Assembly (NCBI RefSeq): GCF_003574465.1
Contig: NZ_QOWC01000016.1
Coordinates: forward strand, 1-64,000
Direction of reading: 5' to 3'
Length of the DNA: 64,000 nt
DNA from: Methylobacterium crusticola
GTDB taxonomy: Bacteria; Pseudomonadota; Alphaproteobacteria; Rhizobiales; Beijerinckiaceae
In this document: one piece after another, positions 52,668 through 62,154 of the stretch
Numbering within the stretch: position 1 is the first letter of the stretch
How the letters are laid out: every line of letters begins with the position of its first letter
Program-made: the position numbers and the translations under genes
Notes under the pieces: generated by a model
Told to the model about the DNA's origin: nothing
Databases searched by the model: none
Seen by the model: only the letters and a program-made list of their open reading frames with translations

Positions 52668-52712
52668 GGCCGGCCGCCAGCACCCGGCCGCCGTCCCGGG
52701 GCGTGCGCGCCC

Positions 52713-54881
52713 TCACGCGGCCGGCCCGGCGGCCGGGGGCGCGGCCGCGAGCGCGAAGGCGTAGATCAGCCCGACCTCCTCCAGCCGGTCGAAGCGCCCG
52801 GCGGCGCCGCCGTGGCCGGCATCCATGTTGACGCGCAGGAGGACGGGCCCGCCCCCCGTCATGGTGGCGCGCAGGCGCGCGACCCACTTCGCCGGCTCCC
52901 AGTAGGTCACGCGCGGGTCGGTGAGGCCGCCGAGCGCCAGGATCGCCGGGTAGCGCTTGGCCGCGACGTTGTCGTAGGGCGAGTAGGACAGGATGGTCTC
53001 GAAGGCCGCCTCGTCGGTGCCCGGGTTGCCCCATTCGGGCCATTCCGGCGGCGTGAGCGGCAATTCGCCGTCCAGCATCGTGTTGAGGACGTCGACGAAG
53101 GGCACGTCGGCCACGATCCCGGCGAACAGCTCCGGGGCGAGGTTCGCCACCGCGCCCATCAGCATGCCCCCGGCGCTGCCGCCATGGCCCACGATGCGCT
53201 GCGGGCCGGTGTAGCGCGCCTCGATCAGCGCGCGGGCGCAGGCGACGAAGTCCGAGAAGGTGTTCGGCTTCTTCTCGCGCTTGCCGTCCATGTACCAGCG
53301 CCAGCCCTTCTCGGTGCCGCCGCGGACATGCGCGATGGCGTACACGAAGCCGCGGTCGACGAGGGAGAGCGGGTTGGTGCGGAACGACGCCGACATCAGC
53401 GTGCCGTAGGAGCCGTAGCCGTAGAGGAGGAGCGGCGCGGTGCCGTCGAGGGGCAGGTCGCGGCGGTGCAGGAGCGAGATCGGCACGGTCTCGCCGTCGG
53501 GCGCGGTCGCGAACAGGCGGCGGGTGACGTAGGACGCCGGGTCGTGGCCGCTCGGCACGTCCTGGCGCTTGCGCAGGGACCGCGCCCGCGTCACGGCGTC
53601 GTAATCGTAGGTCTCGGCCGGGGTCGTCATCGACGAGTAGCTGAAGCGGATCAGGTCGGTGTCGAAGGCGTAGCCCGGCGCGAGCCCGAGGGAGTAGGCC
53701 TCCTCCGCGAAGGCGACCGCGTGCTCGGCCCCGCTCAGGGCGTCGCGCACGATCAGCCGGGGCCGGGCGTTCTCGAGCTCGAGCCGCACCAGGTGGCGGG
53801 CAAGCACGTGCTGGAAGCGGATCATCACGCCGGGCCGGTGCGGGATGAGGTCGCGCCACGCGGCCCGGCCGGGCTGCTCGAGGGGCGCCACCGCGATCTT
53901 GAAGTCCTCCGCCCCGTCGGCGTTGGTGAGGATGAAGAGCTCGTCGCCCCGGTGCTCGACCGAGTAGATCAGCTTCGGCTCCCGGGGCGCCACGATCCGC
54001 AAGGCCCCGTTCGGGCGGGCGCGGTCGACGAGGTGGACCTCGGCGGTCTCGTGGTCGCTCGCCGTGATCGTCAGGAAGGCGCCCGACTGCGTCGCGTCGA
54101 TGTGGACGAAGAAGCCCGGATCGGACTCCTCGTAGACGATCTCGTCCTCGCTCTGCGGGCTGCCGAGGCGGTGGAGCAGGACCTGGGCCGGCCGGTGGTT
54201 GGCGTCGACCGCGACGTACCAGAAGGCGCGGCCGTCGCGGCTCCAGACCGCCTCGCCGGTGGTCGCCACGACGGCGTCCTCGCGGTCCGCCCCGGTGGCG
54301 AGGTCGCGCACCCGGATGGTGTAGAGCTCCGAGCCCTTGGTGTCGGCGCTCCAGGCCACGAGCGCGTGGTCGTCCGAGTGGGCGGCGTCCGCGAGGCTGA
54401 AGAAGGCGAGCCCCTCGCCCTCCCGGTCGCCGTCGATCAGGATCGCCTCGCCCGCCGCGCCGAGGTCGCCCGCGAGGTCGCCCGCGAGGTCGCCGATCTC
54501 GCCGGCCGGGACCGTGTCGGCCGGACGGCGGCAGACGAGGGGGTGCTGACCGCCCTCTCGGTAGCGGGTGTAGTAGGCGAACGGCCCGTCCGTCTCCGGC
54601 ACGCTGCCGTCGTCCTCGCGGATGCGCCCGCGCATCTCCGCGACCAACGTCTCGCGCAGGGGCGCGGTGTCGGCCAGCGCCGCCTCCGCGTAGGCGTTCT
54701 CCTGCTCGAGGTAGGCGCGGATCTCCGCCGGCAGGGTGTCCGGGTCCTTGAGCACGTCCCGCCAGTTCGGCGCCTTCAGCCAGGCGTAGGGATCCGTGAC
54801 AATGCGGCCGTGCACCGTGACGGAGACGGGCCGGGCGGGCGCCGTCGGGGCGGCGGCGGGCGGGCGGAGGGAAATCGTCAT
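52713..54881 (-). CDS. Oligopeptidase B (S9 family)
   Basis: A 722-residue prolyl oligopeptidase-family serine peptidase, PtrB type, which cleaves short peptides after basic residues in the cytoplasm. The N-terminal 410 residues form the beta-propeller cap (RIVTDPYAWLKAPNW, HPLVCRRPADT). The catalytic domain has the nucleophile in IVGHGGSAGGMLMGAVAN, the acidic GGLTDPRVTYWEPAKW segment and the catalytic His in VNMDAGHGGAAGRF. The start at 54881 (MTISLRPP) replaces the upstream in-frame ATG at 54917. No signal peptide. Confidence 0.92.
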   Translation of the reverse strand: MTISLRPPAAAPTAPARPVSVTVHGRIVTDPYAWLKAPNWRDVLKDPDTLPAEIRAYLEQENAYAEAALADTAPLRETLVAEMRGRIREDDGSVPETDGPFAYYTRYREGGQHPLVCRRPADTVPAGEIGDLAGDLAGDLGAAGEAILIDGDREGEGLAFFSLADAAHSDDHALVAWSADTKGSELYTIRVRDLATGADREDAVVATTGEAVWSRDGRAFWYVAVDANHRPAQVLLHRLGSPQSEDEIVYEESDPGFFVHIDATQSGAFLTITASDHETAEVHLVDRARPNGALRIVAPREPKLIYSVEHRGDELFILTNADGAEDFKIAVAPLEQPGRAAWRDLIPHRPGVMIRFQHVLARHLVRLELENARPRLIVRDALSGAEHAVAFAEEAYSLGLAPGYAFDTDLIRFSYSSMTTPAETYDYDAVTRARSLRKRQDVPSGHDPASYVTRRLFATAPDGETVPISLLHRRDLPLDGTAPLLLYGYGSYGTLMSASFRTNPLSLVDRGFVYAIAHVRGGTEKGWRWYMDGKREKKPNTFSDFVACARALIEARYTGPQRIVGHGGSAGGMLMGAVANLAPELFAGIVADVPFVDVLNTMLDGELPLTPPEWPEWGNPGTDEAAFETILSYSPYDNVAAKRYPAILALGGLTDPRVTYWEPAKWVARLRATMTGGGPVLLRVNMDAGHGGAAGRFDRLEEVGLIYAFALAAAPPAAGPAA

Positions 54882-55000
54882 GCGGGCACCGGAAGCGCGT
54901 CGAGCGGTCCACGCCATGTGCCGTCCCGCGGGGCCGGCCGCAAGTGACGCGGCCCTGGACGCGGCCCTGCGGGGGCGTCACGCCGCCGATGTGCGCGGCG

Positions 55001-55429
55001 TCACGCCGCCGCCGCGACTCCCTCGGCGTCGGCCCGGATGCGCTCCATCATGGCCCGGGCCCCGTTCGAGCGCTGCGCCGTCAGGTGCTCGGAGAGGCCG
55101 AGCCGCCGGAACAGCCCGAGGGCGTCCGCCCGGGCCGCGTCGGTGGCCGTGCGCCCGTCGAAGAACGCGATCAGGACCGCGACCACGCCCTTGGTGATGT
55201 GCGCGTCGCTGTCGCCCAGGAAGTGCAGGCGCGGCTCGGCGCCCGAGCGGTCGACATGGGTCTCGAGCCAGACCTGGCTGACGCAGCCGCGCACCCGGTT
55301 GGCCTCGTTGTGCGCCTCGTCGGGCAGGGGCGGCAGCTTGCGGCCGAGCTCCATCAGGTAGTGGTGACGGTCGTCCCACTCGTCGAGGAACTCGAAATTG
55401 GAGACGATCTCGTCGATGGGCGGCAGCAT
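55001..55429 (-). CDS. sufE: SufE family cysteine desulfurase activator
   Basis: A 142-residue SufE, which takes sulfur from SufS for iron-sulfur cluster assembly. The acceptor Cys is in NRVRGCVSQVWLETH. Start MLPPIDEIVSNFEFLDEWDDRHHYLMELGRKLPPLP is the normal SufE beginning. Full length. No other suf genes are adjacent; a stand-alone sufE is usual in Hyphomicrobiales. Confidence 0.94.
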   Translation of the reverse strand: MLPPIDEIVSNFEFLDEWDDRHHYLMELGRKLPPLPDEAHNEANRVRGCVSQVWLETHVDRSGAEPRLHFLGDSDAHITKGVVAVLIAFFDGRTATDAARADALGLFRRLGLSEHLTAQRSNGARAMMERIRADAEGVAAAA

Positions 55430-55534
55430 GGGGACCGGGCGTGGGAGACGGGGTTGCGAGCCCGGGATATAGGCGGAGGGGGGCGTTGCCGCCAGCGCGG
55501 CGGCGCGAACCCGGCGGCCCTGCGCGCATGCCCC

Positions 55535-56560
55535 TCAGGGCGTCGCGTCCGGGAGCGCCAGCTCCAGGGGCGCCTCGGGCGTGCCGTTGCCCGACACCGC
55601 GATCTCGGCCTGGGCCGCGTAGGCGGCGATCAGGCGGGGGCCGAGCTTCGGCACGCCCTCGGGATGGCCCTGGAGACCCCCCGAGACGATGCGCACCCGC
55701 ACCGGCTCGCCCGGCGGCCCGGCCGGGACGGTGACGGCCGTCACGCAGGGGACGCCCTCGCCGGTGCCGTCGAGGCACTCGGCCACCACCTCGGCGAGGA
55801 TCATCCCGAGGGCGTTGACGGTGCGGGGGTGGAGCCGCGCGGTGCGCTGCGCCGCGACCGTCACGGCGACGCGGCCGGGGCGGCGCAGCTGGCACAGGCC
55901 CTCGGCCAGGCGGGCGAGGTAGTCGGCAAGGTCGATGCTGGCGATCTGGGGCGCCTCGTGCAGGTGCTGCTGCACCAGGGCGATCGCCCGCACCCGCTGG
56001 CCCAGGGCGTCGAAGACCGGGCGGCAGGGCGGCGGCGCGGCGCGGCCGTAGAGCCCGATCAGGCTCACGGTGACCTGGAGGTTGTTGCGCACCCGGTGGT
56101 AGACTTCCGCCAGGAGCGCCTCCTTCTCGGCCAGCGCCTGGGCGGCGTGCTCCTCCGAGCCCTTGCGCGCCGTGATGTCGAAGCAGGACCCGGCGTAGCC
56201 CACGAACGCCCCCCCTTCCCGCAAGGGGTGGCCGTGGCCGTGGACCCAGCGGAAATCGCCGTCGTGGCGGCGCAGGCGGTACTCCACCGAGAAGGGATCG
56301 TGCCGGGCGAAGGCCGCCGTCATCGCGGCCTCGTGCCCGGGCCGGTCCTCGGGATGCAGGCCCTCCTTCCAGCCCTCGCCGAACTCGGCCGCCGCCTCGC
56401 GGCCCCGGAACGCCGTCCAGGCCGGGTTCACGTAGACGCAGCGCGCCTCGGGGTCGGTGCGCCAGATCATCAGCGACGCGCCGTCGGCGAAGCTGCGGAA
56501 CGCCTCGCTCACGCCCCCGCCCGGGGGCCCGCCGTCAGGCGCTGGTGTGTCCGCGGCCAT
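55535..56560 (-). CDS. PAS sensor kinase of the HWE/HisKA_2 type, degenerate ATPase
   Basis: A 341-residue soluble protein. A PAS_3 domain spans about 25-140 (LMIWRTDPEARCVYVNPAWTAFRG, VEYRLRRHDGDFRWVHGHGHPLREGG), followed by a HisKA_2 dimerisation helix with the phospho-His in EVYHRVRNNLQVTVSLIGL. The following ATPase-like domain lacks the usual N and G boxes: where ELATNA is expected it reads AEVVAECLD, and no DNGxG is present. It may be a pseudokinase or partner of a true kinase. No response regulator is adjacent. Confidence 0.82.
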   Translation of the reverse strand: MAADTPAPDGGPPGGGVSEAFRSFADGASLMIWRTDPEARCVYVNPAWTAFRGREAAAEFGEGWKEGLHPEDRPGHEAAMTAAFARHDPFSVEYRLRRHDGDFRWVHGHGHPLREGGAFVGYAGSCFDITARKGSEEHAAQALAEKEALLAEVYHRVRNNLQVTVSLIGLYGRAAPPPCRPVFDALGQRVRAIALVQQHLHEAPQIASIDLADYLARLAEGLCQLRRPGRVAVTVAAQRTARLHPRTVNALGMILAEVVAECLDGTGEGVPCVTAVTVPAGPPGEPVRVRIVSGGLQGHPEGVPKLGPRLIAAYAAQAEIAVSGNGTPEAPLELALPDATP

Positions 56561-56716
56561 GCCTCTCGCCCATCGCTTCCAGCGTCGCCCAGAGGGCCGG
56601 TCAACGTGCCGGGGCCGCCGCCGTTCCGACGCGCGGCAGCGGGCTTCCGCACCGGCACGTCGCGCGTCCGCGCCCGGGGCCGTCCGCGCGCCGCCCCGCC
56701 GGGCCGCGGCGGCGGC

Positions 56717-57106
56717 TCAGCGCTGGTTGAGGGCGAACCGGCCCGGGCCCGCCGCCGCGATCATCAGGAGCGCGCCGATGATCGACAGGTTCTTGAGCGC
56801 CTGGATCTGGTTCGTGCGGGCGGCCTCGCCGGCCATGGTCCAGAAGTTGTGGAACACCACGATCGTGGCCGCGGTGAACAGCGCCAGCAGCACGGCGGCG
56901 GCGCGGGCGTAGAGGCCGAGGGCGATCAGCAGGCCGAGGCCCAGCTCCGCCGCGATGGTCGCGTAGGCGAGCACCTGCGGGTAGGGCAGCCCCTTGCCGG
57001 CGACGGCCGCCGCGACCCCGGCCGGGTTCATCAGCTTGCCGAAGCCGGACACGACGAACAGCACCACGACCAGGATGCGGGCGAGACTGAGGACGGCCTG
57101 GCTCAT
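56717..57106 (-). CDS. DoxX family membrane protein
   Basis: A 129-residue membrane protein with four helices, DoxX family (LSLARILVVVLFVVSGFGKLMNP, ELGLGLLIALGLYARAAAVLLALFTAA). Members range from a subunit of thiosulfate:quinone oxidoreductase to stress-related proteins of unclear role. Nothing local specifies its function. The family is common in Methylobacterium. Confidence 0.88.
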   Translation of the reverse strand: MSQAVLSLARILVVVLFVVSGFGKLMNPAGVAAAVAGKGLPYPQVLAYATIAAELGLGLLIALGLYARAAAVLLALFTAATIVVFHNFWTMAGEAARTNQIQALKNLSIIGALLMIAAAGPGRFALNQR

Positions 57107-57199
57107 GGGGGTTCTCCGGATCGGCGGCGCCGCCCGGATAGGGGGCCGGCGCCGGCGCAGTCAAGCTCGCGGCGCGGCCGGGCGGCCAAGCGGCGGGCG

Positions 57200-58156
57200 T
57201 CACGGGGCGGAGGCCAGCATGGCCGCGAGGGCGGCCTCGTCCGGGAGGGCGTCGAACACGCCCGGCCGACGCACCACGCAGGCCCCGCAGGCGGCGGCGC
57301 GGCGCAGGCACTCGGGCAGCGGGCGCCCCTCGGCGAGACCGACCGCGAGCCCGGCCGTGAAGGCGTCGCCTGCCCCGAGCGTGTCGACCGGCACCACCGG
57401 GAAGGCGGGCTGGAGCAGGACCGGGCCGCCGCGGGCGCGGGCGAGCGCGCCGCTCGCGCCGAGCGTGACCACCACGAGGCGCGGCCCGCGCTCGAGGAGC
57501 GCCGCCGTCAGCGCGTCCCAGATCCCCTCCTCCGGGCTGCCGCCGGGCTCGGGGCCGGCGAGGCCGAGGGCGCTCCGGAAGGCGGCGGCCTCCACGGCGT
57601 TGACGACCAGGATCTCGGTGTCGGCCAGGAGCCCGGGATCCGGCATCCGGAACGGCGACGGGTTGAGCAGGGTCGCGACGCCGGCCGCGCGGGCGATCCG
57701 GAACGCCTCCGCCACGGGCGCGTCGCCGATCTCGAACTGCGCCAGCACGCAGGCGGACCGCGCGAGCGCCGCGGACGCCGCCCGCACCTCCCGCGCGCCG
57801 AGGCGGGCGTTGGCGCCCGAGAAGACCGCGAGGCAGTTCTCCCCGGCCGCGTCCGTGAAGCCGATGCCGGCGCCCGTCGCGCCCTCGAGGCGGCGCAGCA
57901 TCGCCACCGGCAGGCCGGCCCGGCGCAGGGCCGGCTCCGCCAGGTTCCCGAAGGCGTCGTCCCCGATGGCGAAGAGACCGTCGACCGCGGCCCCGAGGCG
58001 GCGGGCGCCGACCGCGAGGTTGAGGCCCTTGCCCCCGGGCTCGATCAGGAAAGACTGTGCCTGCAAGGACTCGCCGGCTCGCGGCAGGCGCGCAACCGTG
58101 GCAGAACAGGCGGCCACGAAACTGCCGAGGACGAAGAGAGTCGGTTTGTCCACCAT
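57200..58156 (-). CDS. PfkB/ribokinase family sugar kinase
   Basis: A 318-residue carbohydrate kinase. N-terminal GEPASPCRHSLS-like start here reads VLGSFVAACSATVARLPRAGES, followed by the FLIEPGGKGLNLAVGARRLG substrate-binding glycines and the C-terminal anion hole PVDTLGAGDAFTAGLAVGLA with the catalytic Asp. The substrate is not clear: ribokinase, adenosine kinase and minor sugar kinases share these motifs. It is divergent from a GntR/UTRA regulator 122 bases away, so the regulator probably controls it and senses a sugar or related ligand. Confidence 0.88.
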   Translation of the reverse strand: MVDKPTLFVLGSFVAACSATVARLPRAGESLQAQSFLIEPGGKGLNLAVGARRLGAAVDGLFAIGDDAFGNLAEPALRRAGLPVAMLRRLEGATGAGIGFTDAAGENCLAVFSGANARLGAREVRAASAALARSACVLAQFEIGDAPVAEAFRIARAAGVATLLNPSPFRMPDPGLLADTEILVVNAVEAAAFRSALGLAGPEPGGSPEEGIWDALTAALLERGPRLVVVTLGASGALARARGGPVLLQPAFPVVPVDTLGAGDAFTAGLAVGLAEGRPLPECLRRAAACGACVVRRPGVFDALPDEAALAAMLASAP

Positions 58157-58278
58157 CGCGATGCCCCATGCAGATCCGAGTTTCCGTTCCGCGCCGGCTG
58201 ACCCGTCGGCACGATCGCGGCGCCGGGCCGCGGACCGCGCGCCGCGCCGGCGCCAGGCCAGACCTCTCCCGCCCGCTC

Positions 58279-59097
58279 ATGCGTGACAAGTCTCCCGCCG
58301 GCAGGTTTCCCGCGCCGGCCGCCGGCCGCGCGCCTCCCGCCCCGGCCGAGCGGCCCGTGCTCACGACCCTCGTGCGCCTGCGCCAGGACACCGCCAAGCC
58401 GATGTACCAGCAGCTCGAGGAGCAGCTGCGGGCCCTGATCGAGGACGGCACGCTGACCGCCGGCACGACGCTCCCGGCCGAGCGGCCCTTCGCGGAGGCG
58501 ATGGGGATCAGCCGCACCACCGTGCAGCGCTGCTACGATGCCCTGCGCCGGCAGCGCTTCCTCAGCGCCCACGGCCGCCTCGGCTTCATCGTCGAGGCCG
58601 GCCGGACCCGCCTCAGCCCCGGCATGGACCGCCTGAAGGGGTTCACCGAGGAGATGCGCGAGATCGGCCGCGTGCCCTCCTCCGAGATCATCGAGCGGGT
58701 CGTGGTCTACGACCGCTCGATCGCCTCGATCTTCGGCCAGCCCTCGACGGCGCCCTTCCTCAAGCTCGTGCGCATCCGCCGCGGCGACGGCATCCCGCTC
58801 TCGCGCGAGGTGGCCTGGTACGACCTCGGCGTGGTGCCGGAGATGGCCGAGGCGGACCTGAGCGGCTCGGTCTACGCCTTCCTGGGGAGCCACGGGGCCG
58901 CCCTGGTGCGCTGCCGCCAGACCATCGAGGCGGCGACGCCCGACGCCGCCGAGTGCGCGGTGTTCGGGTTCACCGAGCCGCTGCCCTGCCTGCTGATCAA
59001 GCGCTGCTCCTACGCCCGGGACGACCGCATGGTCGAGTACGTCGAGGGGCTGTTCCGGGGCGACGCCTACGCCTACCGGCTCGACCTCAGGGCCTGA
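58279..59097 (+). CDS. GntR-family regulator with UTRA domain
   Basis: A 272-residue DNA-binding repressor. The N-terminal winged helix (about 40-105; KPMYQQLEEQLRALIEDGTL, SRTTVQRCYDALRRQ) is followed by a UTRA ligand-binding domain (about 115-265). It most likely regulates the divergent PfkB-type kinase. The start is uncertain: ATG at 58279 is used; ATG at 58168 and GTG at 58357 are alternatives, and the first 26 residues here are Ala/Pro-rich. Ligand unknown. Confidence 0.85.
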   Translation: MRDKSPAGRFPAPAAGRAPPAPAERPVLTTLVRLRQDTAKPMYQQLEEQLRALIEDGTLTAGTTLPAERPFAEAMGISRTTVQRCYDALRRQRFLSAHGRLGFIVEAGRTRLSPGMDRLKGFTEEMREIGRVPSSEIIERVVVYDRSIASIFGQPSTAPFLKLVRIRRGDGIPLSREVAWYDLGVVPEMAEADLSGSVYAFLGSHGAALVRCRQTIEAATPDAAECAVFGFTEPLPCLLIKRCSYARDDRMVEYVEGLFRGDAYAYRLDLRA

Positions 59098-59966
59098 GCG
59101 GGGGCGGGCGCCGCATCGCCGTCGCTCGCCACCGGGAGCTGGAAGGCCGCCACCAGGGCCACGAGCTGGCTCTGCTGGCGGGTTCCGGTCTTGACGAAGA
59201 TGCGCGCGACGTGAGTGCGCACGGTGGTGAGGCTGGTGCCGAGCGCCTCCGAGATCTCGACGAGGGACGCCCCCCGGGCGAGGGCGGCCCCGACCTGGGC
59301 CTCGGCGCGGGTCAGGCCGAACAGGGTCCTGAGCTGCGCCTCGGCCCGGGCGGGCGGGCGCAGCAGCCGCGCCACGATCATGGCCCGGCCGGGCCCGTCA
59401 TCCTCGCTCAGGGGCACGACGCAGACCGAGACCCCCGGGTCCCCGGCGCCGCGCCCCGGCAGGTGCAGGAAGCCGCCCGCCGCGCCGCCGCGGTCGCAGG
59501 CCGCCTGGATCAGCGCCAGGAGCCGCCCCCGCCCCTCCGCGCTGCGCGCGCCGAGGGCGCCGAGGTCCGTCACCGTCCCGGGCGTCCGCCCGAGGATCTC
59601 GCCCGCCTCGCGGTTGGCGTGCAGGACGCGCCCCTGGCGGTCGGTCACGATGACCGCCAGCGCCAGGGCGTCGAGCGCCGCCGAGGCGGCAGGGTGCCAC
59701 ACGGTCACCGGGCGCACCCCGCGCCCGGGACGCAGGCCGGTCGCCCGGCCCTGTCCGTCATCGACCCTGAACGCATCGGTGCCTCCGGCCGGCGTCCCGT
59801 GCGGCAGCGAGGCCGAGGGCACAGCGGGAAGTCCATTAAAATGCCAAAACGCGGTTCGCGCAAGACTGGTTCGCGGGTCGACGAGGCGGCGCGAAGACAT
59901 GACTCGATTTGACGGCACTTGACTCGGTCTGTCGTGGCTGATTCGCAGCAACCAATCGGTCGCCAC
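59073..59966 (-). CDS. LuxR-type regulator with PAS domain
   Basis: Up to 297 residues. A PAS-like domain lies near residues 95-200 (ALALAVIVTDRQGRVLHANREAGEILG), and a LuxR-type DNA-binding domain at the C terminus (FGLTRAEAQVGAALARGASLVEISEALGTSLTTVRTHVARIFVKTGTRQ-type, seen in two segments). No receiver domain. The first 80 residues are of doubtful coding character and G+C-poor near 59830-59960, so the true start may be a GTG at 59717, 59708 or 59702. The 3' end overlaps the GntR gene's 3' end by 25 bases, the two being convergent. Confidence 0.75.
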   Translation of the reverse strand: MATDWLLRISHDRPSQVPSNRVMSSRRLVDPRTSLARTAFWHFNGLPAVPSASLPHGTPAGGTDAFRVDDGQGRATGLRPGRGVRPVTVWHPAASAALDALALAVIVTDRQGRVLHANREAGEILGRTPGTVTDLGALGARSAEGRGRLLALIQAACDRGGAAGGFLHLPGRGAGDPGVSVCVVPLSEDDGPGRAMIVARLLRPPARAEAQLRTLFGLTRAEAQVGAALARGASLVEISEALGTSLTTVRTHVARIFVKTGTRQQSQLVALVAAFQLPVASDGDAAPAPAQALRSSR

Positions 59967-60047
59967 GCCCGCGGGCCTCCGGGCGGGCCGGGCCGGGGCG
60001 ACGCGCGCCCGGGGGCGGACCGGCGGGGGCGGGCGGCGATGCGCCGC

Positions 60048-61292
60048 TCAGGCCGGCAGCGTCATCTTGGCGAAGGTCCCGGCCTTCATGATGGCGGGCA
60101 TGTGCCGGCCCTGGCCGGTGAGGAGCGCGAGGTCGCGCAGGGGATCCCCGTCGACGACGATCAGGTCGGCGTGGGCGCCCGGCGCCACGACGCCCACCTT
60201 GCCCTCCAGGCGCACCACCTTGGCGGCGTCGACCGTGGCCGCGCGGATCACCTCGATGGCCGGGAGGGCGCGGCCGCGCAGCACGAACTCCTCCGACTGG
60301 TGGCGGTGCATCTCGCCCAGGAGGTCGGAGCCGTAGGCCATCATCACGCCGGCCTCCCGCAGCGTCTCCAGGGCCGCGAGGCCGGCGCTGCGCACGTCCT
60401 CGATCTTGGCGACCGAGACCGGCGGCAGCCCGAGCCCCGCGCCCTCCCGGGCGAGCACGTCGAAGGTGACGTTCGTCGGCACCACGAAGGCGCCGGCCCG
60501 CGCGATCATCCGGGCGGTCTCCGCCGTGACGAGGTTGCCGTGCTCGACCGAGAGCACGCCGCCCTCGACCGCCCGCCGGATCGCCTCGTCGGTGTAGAGG
60601 TGGGCGGCCACGTAGGTCTGGGCGTTGCGGGCCTCCTCCACCGCCGCCGCGATCTCGTCGCGGGAGTAGCCGAGGGAGGCGATCGGGTCGGTGGGCGAGG
60701 AGACGCCGCCGTTCGCCATGATCTTGATGAAGGCGGCGCCGCCCTTGATCTCCTCCCGGGCGACCCGGCGCACGGCGTCGACGCCGTCGCAGACCCGGCC
60801 CAGGGCGCCGGCCTGGGTCGCGTAGTAGCCGACGTCGCGGGCGTGGAAGCGCCCGCGGTAATCGGTGTGGCCGCCGGTCTGCGACAGGGCCTTGCCGCAG
60901 ATCACGAGCCGCGGCCCGGCGATCAGCCCCTCCTCCATGGCCATCACCAGCCCGTGGTCGGCGCCGCCGAGGTCGCGCACGGTGGTGAAGCCGCGCATCA
61001 GCATCCCGTGCATGATCCGGGCGGCCCGCAGGGCGACGAGCGTGCTCGGCAGCTCGGCATTGGCGCCGAGGTCCGCCACCGTGGCGATGACGTGGACGTG
61101 GCAGTCGATCAGCCCCGGCATCAGGGTGCGGCCCGCAAGGTCGACCACCCGGGCCGAGGCCGCCGCGAGGGGCGCGTCCGACACCTCCCGGATCGTGCCG
61201 CCCTCGACCAGGACGTCGTGGCCCTCCAGGGCTTCGTCCGCGCGGCCGTCGAGGATGCGGGCGTTGCGGAAGAGAACGAGGTCGGCTGTCAT
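60048..61292 (-). CDS. Metal-dependent amidohydrolase
   Basis: A 414-residue TIM-barrel amidohydrolase without signal peptide. Metal ligands: MPGLIDCHVHV, the carboxylated Lys in AFIKIMANGGVSS, YVAAHLYTD, VEHGNLV and MAYGSDLLGEMHR. It resembles the imidazolonepropionase-like/Xaa-Pro dipeptidase-like cluster of the superfamily. It is downstream of a cysteine hydrolase on the same strand, with 110 bases between them. A substrate with an amide bond is likely but not known. Confidence 0.88.
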   Translation of the reverse strand: MTADLVLFRNARILDGRADEALEGHDVLVEGGTIREVSDAPLAAASARVVDLAGRTLMPGLIDCHVHVIATVADLGANAELPSTLVALRAARIMHGMLMRGFTTVRDLGGADHGLVMAMEEGLIAGPRLVICGKALSQTGGHTDYRGRFHARDVGYYATQAGALGRVCDGVDAVRRVAREEIKGGAAFIKIMANGGVSSPTDPIASLGYSRDEIAAAVEEARNAQTYVAAHLYTDEAIRRAVEGGVLSVEHGNLVTAETARMIARAGAFVVPTNVTFDVLAREGAGLGLPPVSVAKIEDVRSAGLAALETLREAGVMMAYGSDLLGEMHRHQSEEFVLRGRALPAIEVIRAATVDAAKVVRLEGKVGVVAPGAHADLIVVDGDPLRDLALLTGQGRHMPAIMKAGTFAKMTLPA

Positions 61293-61402
61293 GGCGGTCT
61301 CCCTGCGGCCCAGGGTGTCCGGGGGCGTTCGATCGGATCGCGCCGGCGGCCCCGCGGCGGGGCCGGTCGCCCGCGGCGGGGCCGCCGGCGCGGCGTGCCG
61401 GC

Positions 61403-62035
61403 TCAGGCCGCGTTCTGCCGCTGCCAGGCCTCGATCTGGCCCAGCACCGTCGCGAGGTCCGAGACGTCGACGTAGCGCCGGCCGAGGTCGCGCAGGTTGT
61501 CGCGGTGCGGCCCCTCCTCGATGTCGCCGACGCAATCCTCCGGCACGATCGTGCGGTAGCGGTGGCTGAAGCTGTCGATCGCGGAGGCGCGGATGCAGCC
61601 GCTCGTGTTGCAGCCCGTGACGATCACGGTGTCGACCCGCTCCTTGGCGAAGTAGTCGCTGACCCCGGTGCCGAAGAAGATCGACGGGCCCTTCTTGCAG
61701 ACCACGAGGTCGTAGGCCGGGTCGTGGATCCGCGGATCGAGGGCGACGCTCGGATGGCCGTGCAGGAAGGTCTCGCGCACCGCGGTGATCTTCCAGTACG
61801 GCATCTCCCGCTCGCTCATGTAGGCGGTGTTGCAGCTCGCGACCGGGATGCCGGCCCGGCGCGCGACCGCGAGCAGCCGCGCCGTGTTCTCGACCGCCCG
61901 CCGCACCAGCGGCGCGCCGCCGAGGGGGTATTGCGGGTCGGTGAAGCCGACCTGGAAATCCACCACCACGATCCCGGGCCGGGCCCCGAAGCCCACCGGG
62001 ATCTCGCCGTAGCTGCGGTTCTGGTAATCGTCCAT
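61403..62035 (-). CDS. Isochorismatase-type cysteine hydrolase
   Basis: A 210-residue isochorismatase-fold hydrolase, close in pattern to N-carbamoylsarcosine amidohydrolases. The catalytic triad is visible: Asp in VVVDFQVGFTD, Lys in LVVCKKGPSIFFGT and Cys in VTGCNTSGCIRAS. The start MDDYQNRSYGEIPVGFG at 62035 is preferred over the longer open frame. It is likely the first gene of a two-gene unit with the amidohydrolase. The promoter region shared with the TetR gene holds a strong palindrome at 62091. Confidence 0.88.
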   Translation of the reverse strand: MDDYQNRSYGEIPVGFGARPGIVVVDFQVGFTDPQYPLGGAPLVRRAVENTARLLAVARRAGIPVASCNTAYMSEREMPYWKITAVRETFLHGHPSVALDPRIHDPAYDLVVCKKGPSIFFGTGVSDYFAKERVDTVIVTGCNTSGCIRASAIDSFSHRYRTIVPEDCVGDIEEGPHRDNLRDLGRRYVDVSDLATVLGQIEAWQRQNAA

Positions 62036-62090
62036 CGGGCTCCTCCCCGGCGCGATGCCGCGCGGCACCGGTCGAGACTGGACAGTGGGA

Positions 62091-62114
62091 AAAAAACAGG
62101 CAAGCTTGTTTTTT
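62091..62114. promoter_or_regulatory. Operator-like palindrome between hydrolase and TetR genes
   Basis: The 24-bp palindrome reads AAAAAACAGGCA | AGCTTGTTTTTT; 10 of 12 pairs match, including eight at each end. It lies between the divergent cysteine-hydrolase gene and the TetR gene, 41 bases before the latter's GTG. This is where TetR-type repressors normally bind to control themselves and the neighbour. Binding is inferred. Confidence 0.65.
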
Positions 62115-62154
62115 AAGCGGACCGCCCCGGGGGCGGCCGACGGAGGTCCCCCGC

